Below, piece after piece: positions 1 to 7,496 of a DNA stretch of 46,928 nucleotides (position 1 is the first letter of the stretch; each line of letters opens with the position of its first letter). Under the pieces are notes generated by a model. The model was not told the origin of the DNA and searched no databases. It saw nothing but the letters and a program-made list of their open reading frames with translations. Source of the DNA: Planctomycetia bacterium (GTDB taxonomy: Bacteria; Planctomycetota; Phycisphaerae; Phycisphaerales; SM1A02); contig SYAC01000006.1 in assembly GCA_005787685.1 (NCBI GenBank), forward strand, positions 1-46,928, in the 5' to 3' direction. A program made the translations under genes and the position numbers.

Positions 1-13
1 CCCCCCCCCCCCC
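1..13. repeat. Homopolymer run of 13 C at the window edge
   Basis: The window begins with 13 consecutive C (G on the reverse strand). It may be a real homopolymer at which assembly broke, or a poly-G sequencing artefact at a contig end. The sequence alone cannot decide. Confidence 0.8.
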
Positions 14-212
14 ATTTGAATGCGTGCTTCATGCAGGCCACAACTCGTTTATGCTCACGAACCCACTCAGCGTCCGATATAAATATATATTTACGCCAAA
101 ATTCAAATGATTTTTTTGCTTTAGTTATACAATGTTGAATAGTATCGTATGGAAAGTAGGTTTGTTTACAACTGCTATTACCCGTACAGTAAAAAGTTGA
201 ACCATAATTCAC
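1..212 (-). CDS. Possible partial gene, unknown function, 3' end outside the window
   Basis: Reading leftwards from a GTG at 212, the frame stays open to the window edge (about 66 codons before the G tract). The translation is protein-like, rich in aromatic and charged residues, with a segment FEFWRKYIFISDAEWVREHK around + positions 43-102. I do not recognise the family. The DNA is AT-rich, so an open frame of this length by chance is unlikely but possible. On this strand the frame ends in a run of 13 G that would encode poly-glycine, so either the gene carries a homopolymer tract or the edge is an artefact. It would be divergent from the protease that starts at 234, with very little promoter space between them. 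Start and reality are both uncertain. Confidence 0.35.
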   Translation of the reverse strand, partial: MNYGSTFYCTGNSSCKQTYFPYDTIQHCITKAKKSFEFWRKYIFISDAEWVREHKRVVACMKHAFKWGGG

Positions 213-233
213 ACCTAAGAAAGTTTGTAAACT

Positions 234-3068
234 ATGAAATTTGCATCAAAAAAATCACATCTATCATTAATTGGTTCAGCTGCGCTCCTTTTTTGTGCCG
301 CAAATTTTAGTTTTGCCGGAAATCAGACCACCAAATCTCCCCCATCCAAGAACCTGAATACGGGTGCCACTGGCAACCGTACTGATCCTGATGTTGAAAC
401 AATAGAAGGACGCTTTGCGCGGTTGTTTCCTGGCGGCGGCTTACACACCATTGATGGTTCCCTGCGTCGAGTTTGGGGCACAACTATTTCGAATGGCGCC
501 TCGCCAAGCGACAGCGCTGATAAGTTCATGCGCGATTGGTCCATGTTATGGAAGGTTCCTTACACGCAACTTGAAAAAGTTGGTCCATTTGAGGATGGCG
601 AACACACATTGCCTCTCGTGACCAACGAAGACGGCACCTCGAGCGTGTTTACCGCCGCCTATTTTCGGCAGCATGCAAACGGCGTTCCAGTTTTTCGCTC
701 TTACGGCTGGGGTTTAATTCGTAACGAGGACAATTTTCCAATGGTTCTTGCCGGAGCCACGCTGCGCGATATTGGAACTATGGAAGCGCAACTTGTTGGC
801 AGAGACTTAAGTGCATCTTCAATTGATGTGGGTGTTGTTGGAAGTCAAGCGCTTGGTCAATTTAATTTGCCGCCACAAATGAACACTCCGCGCTATGTGG
901 TGTGGGCAGGCCTAGATACTGATGTTCGAGCCCCTAAACTTGCCGTTGAATTTATCGCTACGGGTGGCGATGTCTCTGATTCGTCGAATTATCAAAAAAC
1001 TCTCTTTATCGTCGATGAAAGCGACGGAGAAATTTTATATCAAGAGAGTTTGATTTATCATGGAACAGTTACAGGTCAAATAAATGAATATGTCACCACT
1101 GACTTCCGCGCCGACGCGTGCAGTGTCGAAGTGATTCGCTCAATGCCCTACGCCAAGGTTGTGATTGGATCAACAACCTTGTATGCCGACGCCAATGGCG
1201 CGTTTACGCACACCTACTCGGGAACTGGGTCAGTTGTCGTTGCGCCAAGTTTGGCTGGAAAATATTTCAAAGTGGTTGATCAAAGTACCACGCTCGGAAC
1301 GGTGCCAAGCCAAACATTGCCTAGTGGCGGCAGCGGCACATTCCTGTTCAATCCAATTCCAAGTGAGTTGACCACGGCTCAGGCAAACACCTATGAACTC
1401 GCCAATCGGACACGCGACAAAATTTTGGTGGCCAATGCCTCATATCCAACTATTGCGACACAATTAAATTTCACCATCAACACCAACATTGCCGATGTCT
1501 GCAACGCCTACTACGACGGCTCAAGTATTAATTTCTTCATCTCTGGCGGTGGATGCAACAATACTGGTTTTGGCGATGTGGTTGCCCATGAGTTTGGCCA
1601 CCATTTGGTGGCAAAGGGCGGCAGCGGTCAAGGCGCTTATGGCGAAGGTCAATCCGATGTCACAGGCATACTTATGACCGACAGCGCCTCGCTTGGACTT
1701 GGTTTCAGCAGTTGCTCCACCGGCATTCGATCAGCGAACAACAATTGCCAATACTCTGCCTCGAGTTGCTCCACTTGCGGAAGTGGAGTTCATGCATGCG
1801 GAACACTTCTTTCTGGCTGCTTCTGGAACCTGCGAAACAGCTTTGCATCTACCTATCCAAGCGACTATCGAACGCGCCTGGCTATTTTGGCGGTCAATTC
1901 AACGCCACTTCACGCGGGCTCAAGCACGATTATGAATGACATCACCATTGACTACCTCACATTAGATGACAATAATGCAAATTTAGGCGATGGTACTCCC
2001 AATTACACCGCCATTAACAACGCCTTTGCAGCGCACGGTCTCAGTGGACCAGCTTTGGCGCTCATCGCAATTACGCTGCCAAACTCGGGTCCAACCACTA
2101 TTGATCCAAGTGGTGGAACCACTATGGCAGTGTCAATTGCTCCAGTGTCTGGACAAGTGCTCGCGGGCACCGAGAAATTGTTTTACCGAGAAGGAACGAG
2201 CGGATCCTTTTCTTCAGTTAGTTTGCAAAGCAACGGCGGTTCGTCCTACACGGCGACTTTCCCACCGGCAAATTGCAATGTAACCATGCAGTATTACATC
2301 CAAGCAACTGCGGTTGGTGGAAATATTTCTGTTCTTCCCACAAATGCGCCCACAACAAACTATTCGACCACCTCGATTCTTTCTTCCGAGGTCGTTTATA
2401 ACGAATCGTTTGATGGTTCTAGCACAACGTTCACAGTTGGCGCGTTCGATGACACAGCCACTGCGGGAACGTGGATCCGTTCCAATACGATTAGTGGATG
2501 CGGTGCATCCCCCAGCGCATACAGCGGAAGCAAGGCGTTCCTTACTGGAAATACAAGTTGTGTTGACCTTGATGGCGGAAAAACTTCCTTGATCAGTGCA
2601 AATATCAATGGCGTGGGTGCCGACGTGCTGAACCTGAAGTTCGCCGTCTACTTGAGCTACAACAATGTGCTTATCTCGAACGATCCATTGGAAGTTTTCT
2701 TATCCAATGACGGCGGATTAAATTGGACCCTTGCAGCGAGCTACTCCACTGGGCAATCTTGGAACCTGAAGACCATCAATGTGCTCAATTTCATTGAGCC
2801 TTCCGAGGAAATAAAAGTGAAGTTTGTTGCCCAAGACAATGACACGGACAATGTGGTTGAAGCAGCTATTGATAGTGTGTCATTTACGAAAATCTCATGC
2901 TTCCCAGGATTATATGCAGATTTTGACCAAAACGGCGTCGTCGATAGCGGCGATATTTCACTTGTTCTGCTTGATTTCGGTCTTTGCTCTGGGTGTGCAA
3001 CTGATTTAGACAACAGTGGTGAAGTCGATTTGGGTGATGTTTCACTGGTGCTCTTGGAAATAGAATAA
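234..3068 (+). CDS. Secreted gluzincin metalloprotease with dockerin-like C-terminus
   Basis: A 944-residue exported protein. Residues 1-28 form a signal peptide (basic start, hydrophobic core, cut near SFA-GN). A segment around 140-180 with the pattern FRQHANGVPVF resembles the FTP inhibitory propeptide of fungalysin/thermolysin proteases. The zinc site is HEFGH (H452, E453, H456), followed by GEGQSD with E471 as probable third ligand, as in M4/M36-type gluzincins. After that come Ig/jelly-roll-like beta segments with an accessory domain around 800-890 that resembles one in the protease at 40835-42994. The last 50 residues hold two calcium-loop motifs (DFDQNGVVDSGD and DLDNSGEVDLGD), a dockerin-like pair typical of planctomycete secreted enzymes. 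Probable role: extracellular protein degradation. The gene is monocistronic and followed by a strong terminator. The family assignment is by motif; the exact MEROPS family is unsure. Confidence 0.85.
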   Translation: MKFASKKSHLSLIGSAALLFCAANFSFAGNQTTKSPPSKNLNTGATGNRTDPDVETIEGRFARLFPGGGLHTIDGSLRRVWGTTISNGASPSDSADKFMRDWSMLWKVPYTQLEKVGPFEDGEHTLPLVTNEDGTSSVFTAAYFRQHANGVPVFRSYGWGLIRNEDNFPMVLAGATLRDIGTMEAQLVGRDLSASSIDVGVVGSQALGQFNLPPQMNTPRYVVWAGLDTDVRAPKLAVEFIATGGDVSDSSNYQKTLFIVDESDGEILYQESLIYHGTVTGQINEYVTTDFRADACSVEVIRSMPYAKVVIGSTTLYADANGAFTHTYSGTGSVVVAPSLAGKYFKVVDQSTTLGTVPSQTLPSGGSGTFLFNPIPSELTTAQANTYELANRTRDKILVANASYPTIATQLNFTINTNIADVCNAYYDGSSINFFISGGGCNNTGFGDVVAHEFGHHLVAKGGSGQGAYGEGQSDVTGILMTDSASLGLGFSSCSTGIRSANNNCQYSASSCSTCGSGVHACGTLLSGCFWNLRNSFASTYPSDYRTRLAILAVNSTPLHAGSSTIMNDITIDYLTLDDNNANLGDGTPNYTAINNAFAAHGLSGPALALIAITLPNSGPTTIDPSGGTTMAVSIAPVSGQVLAGTEKLFYREGTSGSFSSVSLQSNGGSSYTATFPPANCNVTMQYYIQATAVGGNISVLPTNAPTTNYSTTSILSSEVVYNESFDGSSTTFTVGAFDDTATAGTWIRSNTISGCGASPSAYSGSKAFLTGNTSCVDLDGGKTSLISANINGVGADVLNLKFAVYLSYNNVLISNDPLEVFLSNDGGLNWTLAASYSTGQSWNLKTINVLNFIEPSEEIKVKFVAQDNDTDNVVEAAIDSVSFTKISCFPGLYADFDQNGVVDSGDISLVLLDFGLCSGCATDLDNSGEVDLGDVSLVLLEIE

Positions 3069-3089
3069 ACCGCTTGTTTAGTGAATTCA

Positions 3090-3130
3090 AAACGGGCGAT
3101 GTCTTGATCGACATCACCCGTTTAGTTTTT
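3090..3130 (+). terminator. Rho-independent terminator after the metalloprotease
   Basis: Stem AAACGGG (3090-3096) pairs with CCCGTTT (3117-3123). After one C/A mismatch, GATGTC (3098-3103) pairs with GACATC (3110-3115), closing a 6-nt loop. The T-rich tail runs 3126-3130. It lies 21 nt after the stop codon of the secreted protease and insulates tRNA-Leu. Confidence 0.85.
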
Positions 3131-3190
3131 ACGCGGGTTTCCAAGTTATTTTTTTTCGCTAAACTCCTTGTCCTGCGAAAGCGGGAATTG

Positions 3191-3274
3191 GCCCTGGTGG
3201 CGAAATTGGCAGACGCGCCAGCTTGAGGTGCTGGTGGGAGCAATCCCTTGGAGGTTCGAGTCCTCTCCTGGGCA
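3191..3274 (+). tRNA. tRNA-Leu (anticodon GAG)
   Basis: An 84-nt class II tRNA. The anticodon stem CCAGC/GCTGG (3218-3222/3230-3234) encloses loop TTGAGGT with GAG at 3225-3227. The long variable arm GGGA-gcaa-TCCC is typical of leucine tRNAs. The T loop is TTCGAGT (3255-3261) and the discriminator is A at 3274, as expected for Leu. The CCA end is not encoded. The acceptor stem GCCCTGG/CCTGGGC has a T-T mismatch at the fifth pair (3195 and 3269). A TAAACT hexamer at 3163-3168 may be its -10 element. queE starts 27 nt downstream and may be co-transcribed. Confidence 0.95.
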
Positions 3275-3300
3275 TTTTGGTTTGAGGCATGGAGCGCAAT

Positions 3301-4026
3301 ATGAGCGACGCGGGAACACACCGAATTTCTGTGGCCGACACTGTTGAGCAATCACTACGCATCAACGAAACTTTCTTTTCAATTCAAGGCGAAAGCACCT
3401 TCGCTGGAAAGCCCTGTTTTTTTATTCGCTTGACGGGTTGTCCATTGCGCTGCGCTTGGTGCGACACCACATACGCCTTCCGCGAGGGCTCAACGCAATC
3501 GATGCGCTCGCTGGTGGCTCAAGCCGTGGCATCGCGCTGTGGGTTAGTGGAAGTCACTGGCGGCGAACCTTTGGCACAGGCGGGATGCGTTGATTTGGTG
3601 CGCGCATTGTGCGACGCTGGCTTAACCACGCTCATAGAAACTTCCGGAGCGCTTGATATTTCCCGACTCGACGCGCGCTGCATTCGCATCATGGATTTGA
3701 AGTGTCCTGGCAGTGGTGAGTGCGCGCGCAACTTGTGGAGCAATCTTGAACACCTGCTGCCGCATGATGAGATTAAATTTGTCATTGCCAATCGCGCGGA
3801 TTATGAGTGGGCAAAAAATGTGTTGAACACACATATGCTGGCTACCAAGGTGAATTGCGTTTTAATGAGCGCGGCGTGGGCGCAGCCAAAAAATGCGGAT
3901 ATTGCTGGGTGCGCAGGGCTTGATCCCAAGTCACTTGCCGAGTGGATATTGGCCGACGCCTTACCCGTGCGCATGCAAACCCAATTGCACAAATTGATTT
4001 GGACCCCATCCACGCGCGGAGTTTGA
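3301..4026 (+). CDS. queE: 7-carboxy-7-deazaguanine synthase
   Basis: A radical-SAM enzyme that converts 6-carboxy-tetrahydropterin to 7-carboxy-7-deazaguanine in queuosine (and 7-deazapurine DNA) biosynthesis. About 241 residues, the normal QueE size. The N-terminus has the QueE signature FSIQGES (27-32) followed by a CX3CX2C cluster (C47, C51, C54 in GCPLRCAWC) that binds the [4Fe-4S] cluster and SAM. EVTGGEP further on is the glycine-rich SAM motif. I prefer the ATG at 3301 because GGAG lies 6 nt upstream of it. The ATG at 3289 has only a badly spaced GAGG. No other queuosine gene is visible here. The gene sits just after tRNA-Leu and is convergent with the DUF429-like gene. Confidence 0.92.
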   Translation: MSDAGTHRISVADTVEQSLRINETFFSIQGESTFAGKPCFFIRLTGCPLRCAWCDTTYAFREGSTQSMRSLVAQAVASRCGLVEVTGGEPLAQAGCVDLVRALCDAGLTTLIETSGALDISRLDARCIRIMDLKCPGSGECARNLWSNLEHLLPHDEIKFVIANRADYEWAKNVLNTHMLATKVNCVLMSAAWAQPKNADIAGCAGLDPKSLAEWILADALPVRMQTQLHKLIWTPSTRGV

Positions 4027-4100
4027 AATGAAAGTGCCTTGCCGAGTAATTGCATGTCATTGCGGCGGCACAATTTTTACGCCACATTCAATGCCGAAAT

Positions 4101-4856
4101 TTAGTAAATCCAACCTTCAATCTTGGCCGTTGCGGGTGGAACCCACTGTAGCGGTTCAGTTAAAAGAATCATGGCGTCCAGAAGGTCACCCTCCCCATCG
4201 TCAATGGCTTCTTGACCCATGCGATCTGAAATGCGCACATGCTCTTGATCCAACATACGCACCAAACGCTCGCGCAATTGGCGCGGCGGAAGCTCGGCGC
4301 CCTTGTAGCCGTGATCGGGCATGCCAAAAAATTTAAGAATACTGGCGGGGCAACCTTCGCACACGGCGACTTGGTTCTTTGCATGGCCGCTGTGGACTGG
4401 TTCAATGCGAATACCAGAGTCCGCCAGTGGCTTCAGTACTTCGGCGATCAATGTCCATGTCTGCTTGAAAATTCGCAAATTCATGGGCGCCATGGGCGTA
4501 CGAAAAACTTGATCGCACACGCGCTTGGGTTCTTGGCGCGATACTTTGCGTATGGCGGTGCGCCACAGACGCGGGTCTTTGAATGATTCCATCCAAGTAA
4601 CCATGCCACTCCAGGTGGGCGACACATCAAATTGGCGAAGTGTTTCTAAAGCAAGGCCAAATGGCGCGTCGATGCGGAACATATGCTGCTGGCCGTCTTT
4701 GGCGCATTCAAGAATGTGTCGCACCAAGCTGTTGCGATCCATGCGCCCCTTGGAACGAATGGGTTCGTGGCGCTTGAGAAGGTCTCGCTCTACAACGCGA
4801 ATTTTTGCCGCGCCGCCAGAGGAGGCGCCGGAGAAATCAATGCCGTGCAAGATCAT
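4101..4856 (-). CDS. DUF429-like protein (predicted RNase H-fold nuclease)
   Basis: About 251 residues from the ATG at 4856, where the conserved domain begins at once with HGIDFSGA (residues 4-11). This is the DUF429-type start with an acidic residue after a beta strand, as in RNase H-like folds. A longer frame goes up to 4967 but would overlap the FmdB-like gene and adds nothing domain-like. A second acidic stretch (DDGEGDLLDAM) near the C-terminus could complete a metal site. DUF429 proteins are predicted nucleases, so function is inference only. It is the last gene of a reverse-strand trio (pseudouridine synthase, FmdB-like, this gene) with a 13-nt gap upstream. No clear Shine-Dalgarno is seen. 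Confidence 0.65.
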   Translation of the reverse strand: MILHGIDFSGASSGGAAKIRVVERDLLKRHEPIRSKGRMDRNSLVRHILECAKDGQQHMFRIDAPFGLALETLRQFDVSPTWSGMVTWMESFKDPRLWRTAIRKVSRQEPKRVCDQVFRTPMAPMNLRIFKQTWTLIAEVLKPLADSGIRIEPVHSGHAKNQVAVCEGCPASILKFFGMPDHGYKGAELPPRQLRERLVRMLDQEHVRISDRMGQEAIDDGEGDLLDAMILLTEPLQWVPPATAKIEGWIY

Positions 4857-4869
4857 GGATGCACCAATT

Positions 4870-5100
4870 TCAATTTTGCCCGCACTGCGATTGTGATTTG
4901 CCACAAGGGCAGCAGCCGCCCATGCTTGGCGCGCTTGACGCGGAGGCACTAGAACCCACAACCCCAAATACGCTATGACGGCGCCTGAATTTGCGGTTTG
5001 CTCCAGACGGATCCTGAACCGGCTTGTCGGCGTCGGCCATTGGTCGAAGCAACTCTAGAACTTCCGTATCGCTGTCATTGATGTATTCGTACATTGGCAT
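4870..5100 (-). CDS. FmdB-like small protein with lost N-terminal zinc ribbon cysteines
   Basis: 76 residues. It starts MPMYEY and continues with ELLRPMADADKPV, which matches the layout of FmdB-family zinc ribbon proteins (MPxYEYxCxxCG...). The two CxxC pairs expected near residues 8-11 and 30-33 are absent; the sequence there reads NDSD and DPSG. Instead a C-terminal GGCCPCGKSQSQC holds four cysteines, which could bind a metal in another way. A serine-rich linker separates the halves. The gene lies 11 nt after the pseudouridine synthase and 13 nt before the DUF429-like gene. A TAGAAT hexamer 8 nt upstream of the ATG, overlapping the upstream stop codon, may give it its own start. FmdB proteins are small putative regulatory proteins of unproven role. 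Confidence 0.6.
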   Translation of the reverse strand: MPMYEYINDSDTEVLELLRPMADADKPVQDPSGANRKFRRRHSVFGVVGSSASASSAPSMGGCCPCGKSQSQCGQN

Positions 5101-5111
5101 AGGTGTGCATT

Positions 5112-6113
5112 CTACGGTCGTTGGCGCTTTGGTTTGGTGATTCGTTTCATGAATGGCTTGGCCACGGGGCGCATGGCTGGTTTGACTCCGCTGTGCAGCG
5201 CTGGCTTTGCTCCAATTGAATGCGCTGGCTTTGCAAATGGTCGCGCGAATGTTTTTGCGGCTGGCTTTATTGCCAATGGCGTCAAAGGTTCTTCGCCACG
5301 CTCGTCCGGTCTTGTGCGCGCGGTGACGGACTTATAGGCAGCCTTGCGCAGGCTTGTGAATTCGGCTTGCGACAATTCACGCCACGCGCCAACAGTCACT
5401 CCACGCAGTTGAAGTGGGCCAATTGCAATTTGCCGTAAACGCTTCAGCGGATAGCCAATTCGCAGCATGGTCAAACGAATTTCCGTGTTTTTACCATCTC
5501 GAATTTCCATCAGCAAAGTGGTTCGGGCCATTTCACGGCTCAACACCGTGACGCGGGAACGCTTCTCTGGATCCATCGACATGCTGCGCTTGCTAGGAAA
5601 CAACGCGGCCTCAATGGTGGCGACCGCGGCGTCATCAAGTTTGCCCGCAACAACCAACTCAAATGTCTTTGACACTTCGTAGCGCGGATGCGTCAAACGA
5701 TTGGCAAACTCACCATCGTTCGTCATCAACACCAGGCCACTAGCGTCAATCTCCAAACGGCCCACCGGAAATAATCGGGTTTGCAATGGATGCCGCACCA
5801 AATCAATCACGCGGCGGCGGCCGTCGGGGTCCACATTGGTGCAGACAATTCCTTTGGGCTTGTACAACATAATGTAAACATGCGGATCGGCACTGCGAAT
5901 GACGCGACCATCCACTTCAATTTTATCCTTGTCCGCGTTCACCCAGGCGGGTAGCGCGTCCAAAATAATGCCGTTGACGCGTACGCGCGCTTGCGCCACT
6001 AATGCCTCGCACTCGCGTCGACTGGCCACGCCAGCCTGTGCCAACACTTTTTGAATGCGCTCGCCGCGGCGGTCATCAGTGAAAGGATGCGCTGAACTTG
6101 AACGACGTTTCAT
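5112..6113 (-). CDS. RsuA/RluB-family rRNA pseudouridine synthase
   Basis: 333 residues. An N-terminal S4 RNA-binding domain (about 18-75: RIQKVLAQAGVASRRECEAL) is followed by the pseudouridine synthase core with MLYKPKG (82-88), VGRLEIDASGL (117-127) and LMTNDGEFANRLTHP. The family isomerises a uridine in 23S or 16S rRNA. The layout fits RluB better than RsuA. Odd feature: the catalytic aspartate of GRLD is a glutamate here (E121), although an aspartate lies two residues on. After about residue 275 comes a low-complexity basic tail of AKP/KPA repeats, probably an RNA-binding extension. First gene of a three-gene reverse operon, divergent from the BrkB-family gene with only 43 bp between starts. 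TACCAT lies 9 nt before the ATG. Confidence 0.85.
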   Translation of the reverse strand: MKRRSSSAHPFTDDRRGERIQKVLAQAGVASRRECEALVAQARVRVNGIILDALPAWVNADKDKIEVDGRVIRSADPHVYIMLYKPKGIVCTNVDPDGRRRVIDLVRHPLQTRLFPVGRLEIDASGLVLMTNDGEFANRLTHPRYEVSKTFELVVAGKLDDAAVATIEAALFPSKRSMSMDPEKRSRVTVLSREMARTTLLMEIRDGKNTEIRLTMLRIGYPLKRLRQIAIGPLQLRGVTVGAWRELSQAEFTSLRKAAYKSVTARTRPDERGEEPLTPLAIKPAAKTFARPFAKPAHSIGAKPALHSGVKPAMRPVAKPFMKRITKPKRQRP

Positions 6114-6144
6114 GGGTTGCCCATGGTAGACACTTGTTTACCCG

Positions 6145-6157
6145 TACACTTTACGCA
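6145..6157 (+). promoter_or_regulatory. Candidate leaderless promoter -10 of the BrkB-family gene
   Basis: TACACT (6145-6150) lies exactly 6 nt upstream of the ATG at 6157, and there is no Shine-Dalgarno. Transcription starting at the usual distance from a -10 would begin at the A of ATG. No clear -35. Confidence 0.45.
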
Positions 6158-7425
6158 TGAACTATTTTCTAACCCTCTTACCAGAGACCGTCTATGTGCG
6201 ACTGGCTCGATTTTGGCGGTTTTTTGCCTTTTGTATTCATTGGATCGCCAAGGATCGCGCCACGCAAATGGCAAGCGCGCTGGCATACCGAACCTTGATT
6301 GGTCTGTTGCCTGTTGTCATTGTGGCCACGCTGATCTTTAAGTCGGTCGCCGGACAAAATTTCACGCAGTTGATCAAACAAGGCTTGGATGCGCTTGGTC
6401 TTGAAGAAATCAAAATTGTTCCGCCAGGATCCACGCAAGAACAAGTGAGTTTAAGTTCGTGGCTGTTGGAGATTATTTCAGGGGCATCCAAACTTGATCT
6501 GTCTGGCCTAGGAATTGTTGGCGCCAGTATTCTTCTGTTCAGTTCCATTTGGGTGATCATCACCATCGAGGAAAGTTTCAACATGATTTGCCGCGCCACG
6601 CACGGGCGCAGCATGGTGCGCCGATTCATCACCTACTGGTTCGCACTCACCGCGGGACCACTTCTATTGGGTGCGCTTCCACTTGTAGGCTCGTATGTCA
6701 CCAAGTCCGCGGACATGCTGCCCCATTGGGGATGGCTCTTGTGGGTGGTGCGCTCCATGTGGGGATTTTTTGTGTTGTGGGTGTTGTTGCTGCTGGTGTA
6801 CACGGCCGTTCCAAACTCGCCACCCCGCTTTCGATTTGCCGCAATGGGGGCGCTATTCAGCTCCATTGGACTGCTTTTGGGGCAGCATTTTCTTGCGGTG
6901 TATGTCAACAAGACATTGAGCTTAAGTTTGATTTATGGATCCCTTGGATTGGTTCCAGTGTTCATGTTCTGGCTGTACGCCATGTGGCTAATTGTGCTTG
7001 GCGGTTTGCAAGCGGCGGTGTTGTGGGATGTCTTTGGCAAGCGTGGCTGGGAACAACTTTCAAGAGAAGAGGGTCCCACCCTTGCCGATCCCGCGGTCGC
7101 GGTGACCATTATGCAGCAAGTGATGAACAATTATACAAATGGAACTCCCGCCACTTTGGCTGAAATTTCAAAGTCGATCGGCTTGTCCAGTTCGCTGACG
7201 CATGCACTGCTGCAGCGATTACTTGAACGCGGTCTTTTGTTGTATGTGATGGATGGTGAAAAGTATGTTCCCGCCAAACCAAGCACAGAAATTTTATTGG
7301 GAGACGCCCTGCGTGTGGGGTTTGAATTGTGCAGCGCTGGAGTGAGTCGTATTGATCCAGCGCTTGAAGAACTTCGCCAAGTGCAAATACAAGCGCTTGC
7401 CAATCGAACGTTATCGTTGCCGTAG
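6157..7425 (+). CDS. YihY/BrkB-family inner-membrane protein with C-terminal winged-helix-like part
   Basis: 422 residues. The YihY/virulence factor BrkB family (once misnamed ribonuclease BN) is a six-TM inner-membrane family of unclear function. Visible here are the family's N-terminal pattern DRATQMASALAYRTLIGLLP (about 33-52), hydrophobic segments near 46-62, 110-140, 165-185, 205-225, 240-260 and 270-300, and GSLGLVPVFMFWLYAMW near the end of the membrane part. A cytoplasmic tail (about 320-395) reads like a winged helix (TLAEISKSIGLSSSLTHALL, then LLERGLLLYV), as in the longer members. The ATG at 6157 is chosen because the family signature follows and TACACT lies 6 nt before it. Monocistronic and divergent from the pseudouridine synthase. 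Confidence 0.85.
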   Translation: MNYFLTLLPETVYVRLARFWRFFAFCIHWIAKDRATQMASALAYRTLIGLLPVVIVATLIFKSVAGQNFTQLIKQGLDALGLEEIKIVPPGSTQEQVSLSSWLLEIISGASKLDLSGLGIVGASILLFSSIWVIITIEESFNMICRATHGRSMVRRFITYWFALTAGPLLLGALPLVGSYVTKSADMLPHWGWLLWVVRSMWGFFVLWVLLLLVYTAVPNSPPRFRFAAMGALFSSIGLLLGQHFLAVYVNKTLSLSLIYGSLGLVPVFMFWLYAMWLIVLGGLQAAVLWDVFGKRGWEQLSREEGPTLADPAVAVTIMQQVMNNYTNGTPATLAEISKSIGLSSSLTHALLQRLLERGLLLYVMDGEKYVPAKPSTEILLGDALRVGFELCSAGVSRIDPALEELRQVQIQALANRTLSLP

Positions 7426-7496
7426 ATAAACCAAGCAAGTCCATGGATGCTGTGGAAGATCAATCATGGCATTCATAAACGCATGGTTTCGGCTGA

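Noticed and set aside
2884-3351. 155-residue reverse frame across the terminator and tRNA-Leu
   Set aside because: It would span a clear terminator and a tRNA gene and overlaps the conserved dockerin-like end of the metalloprotease.
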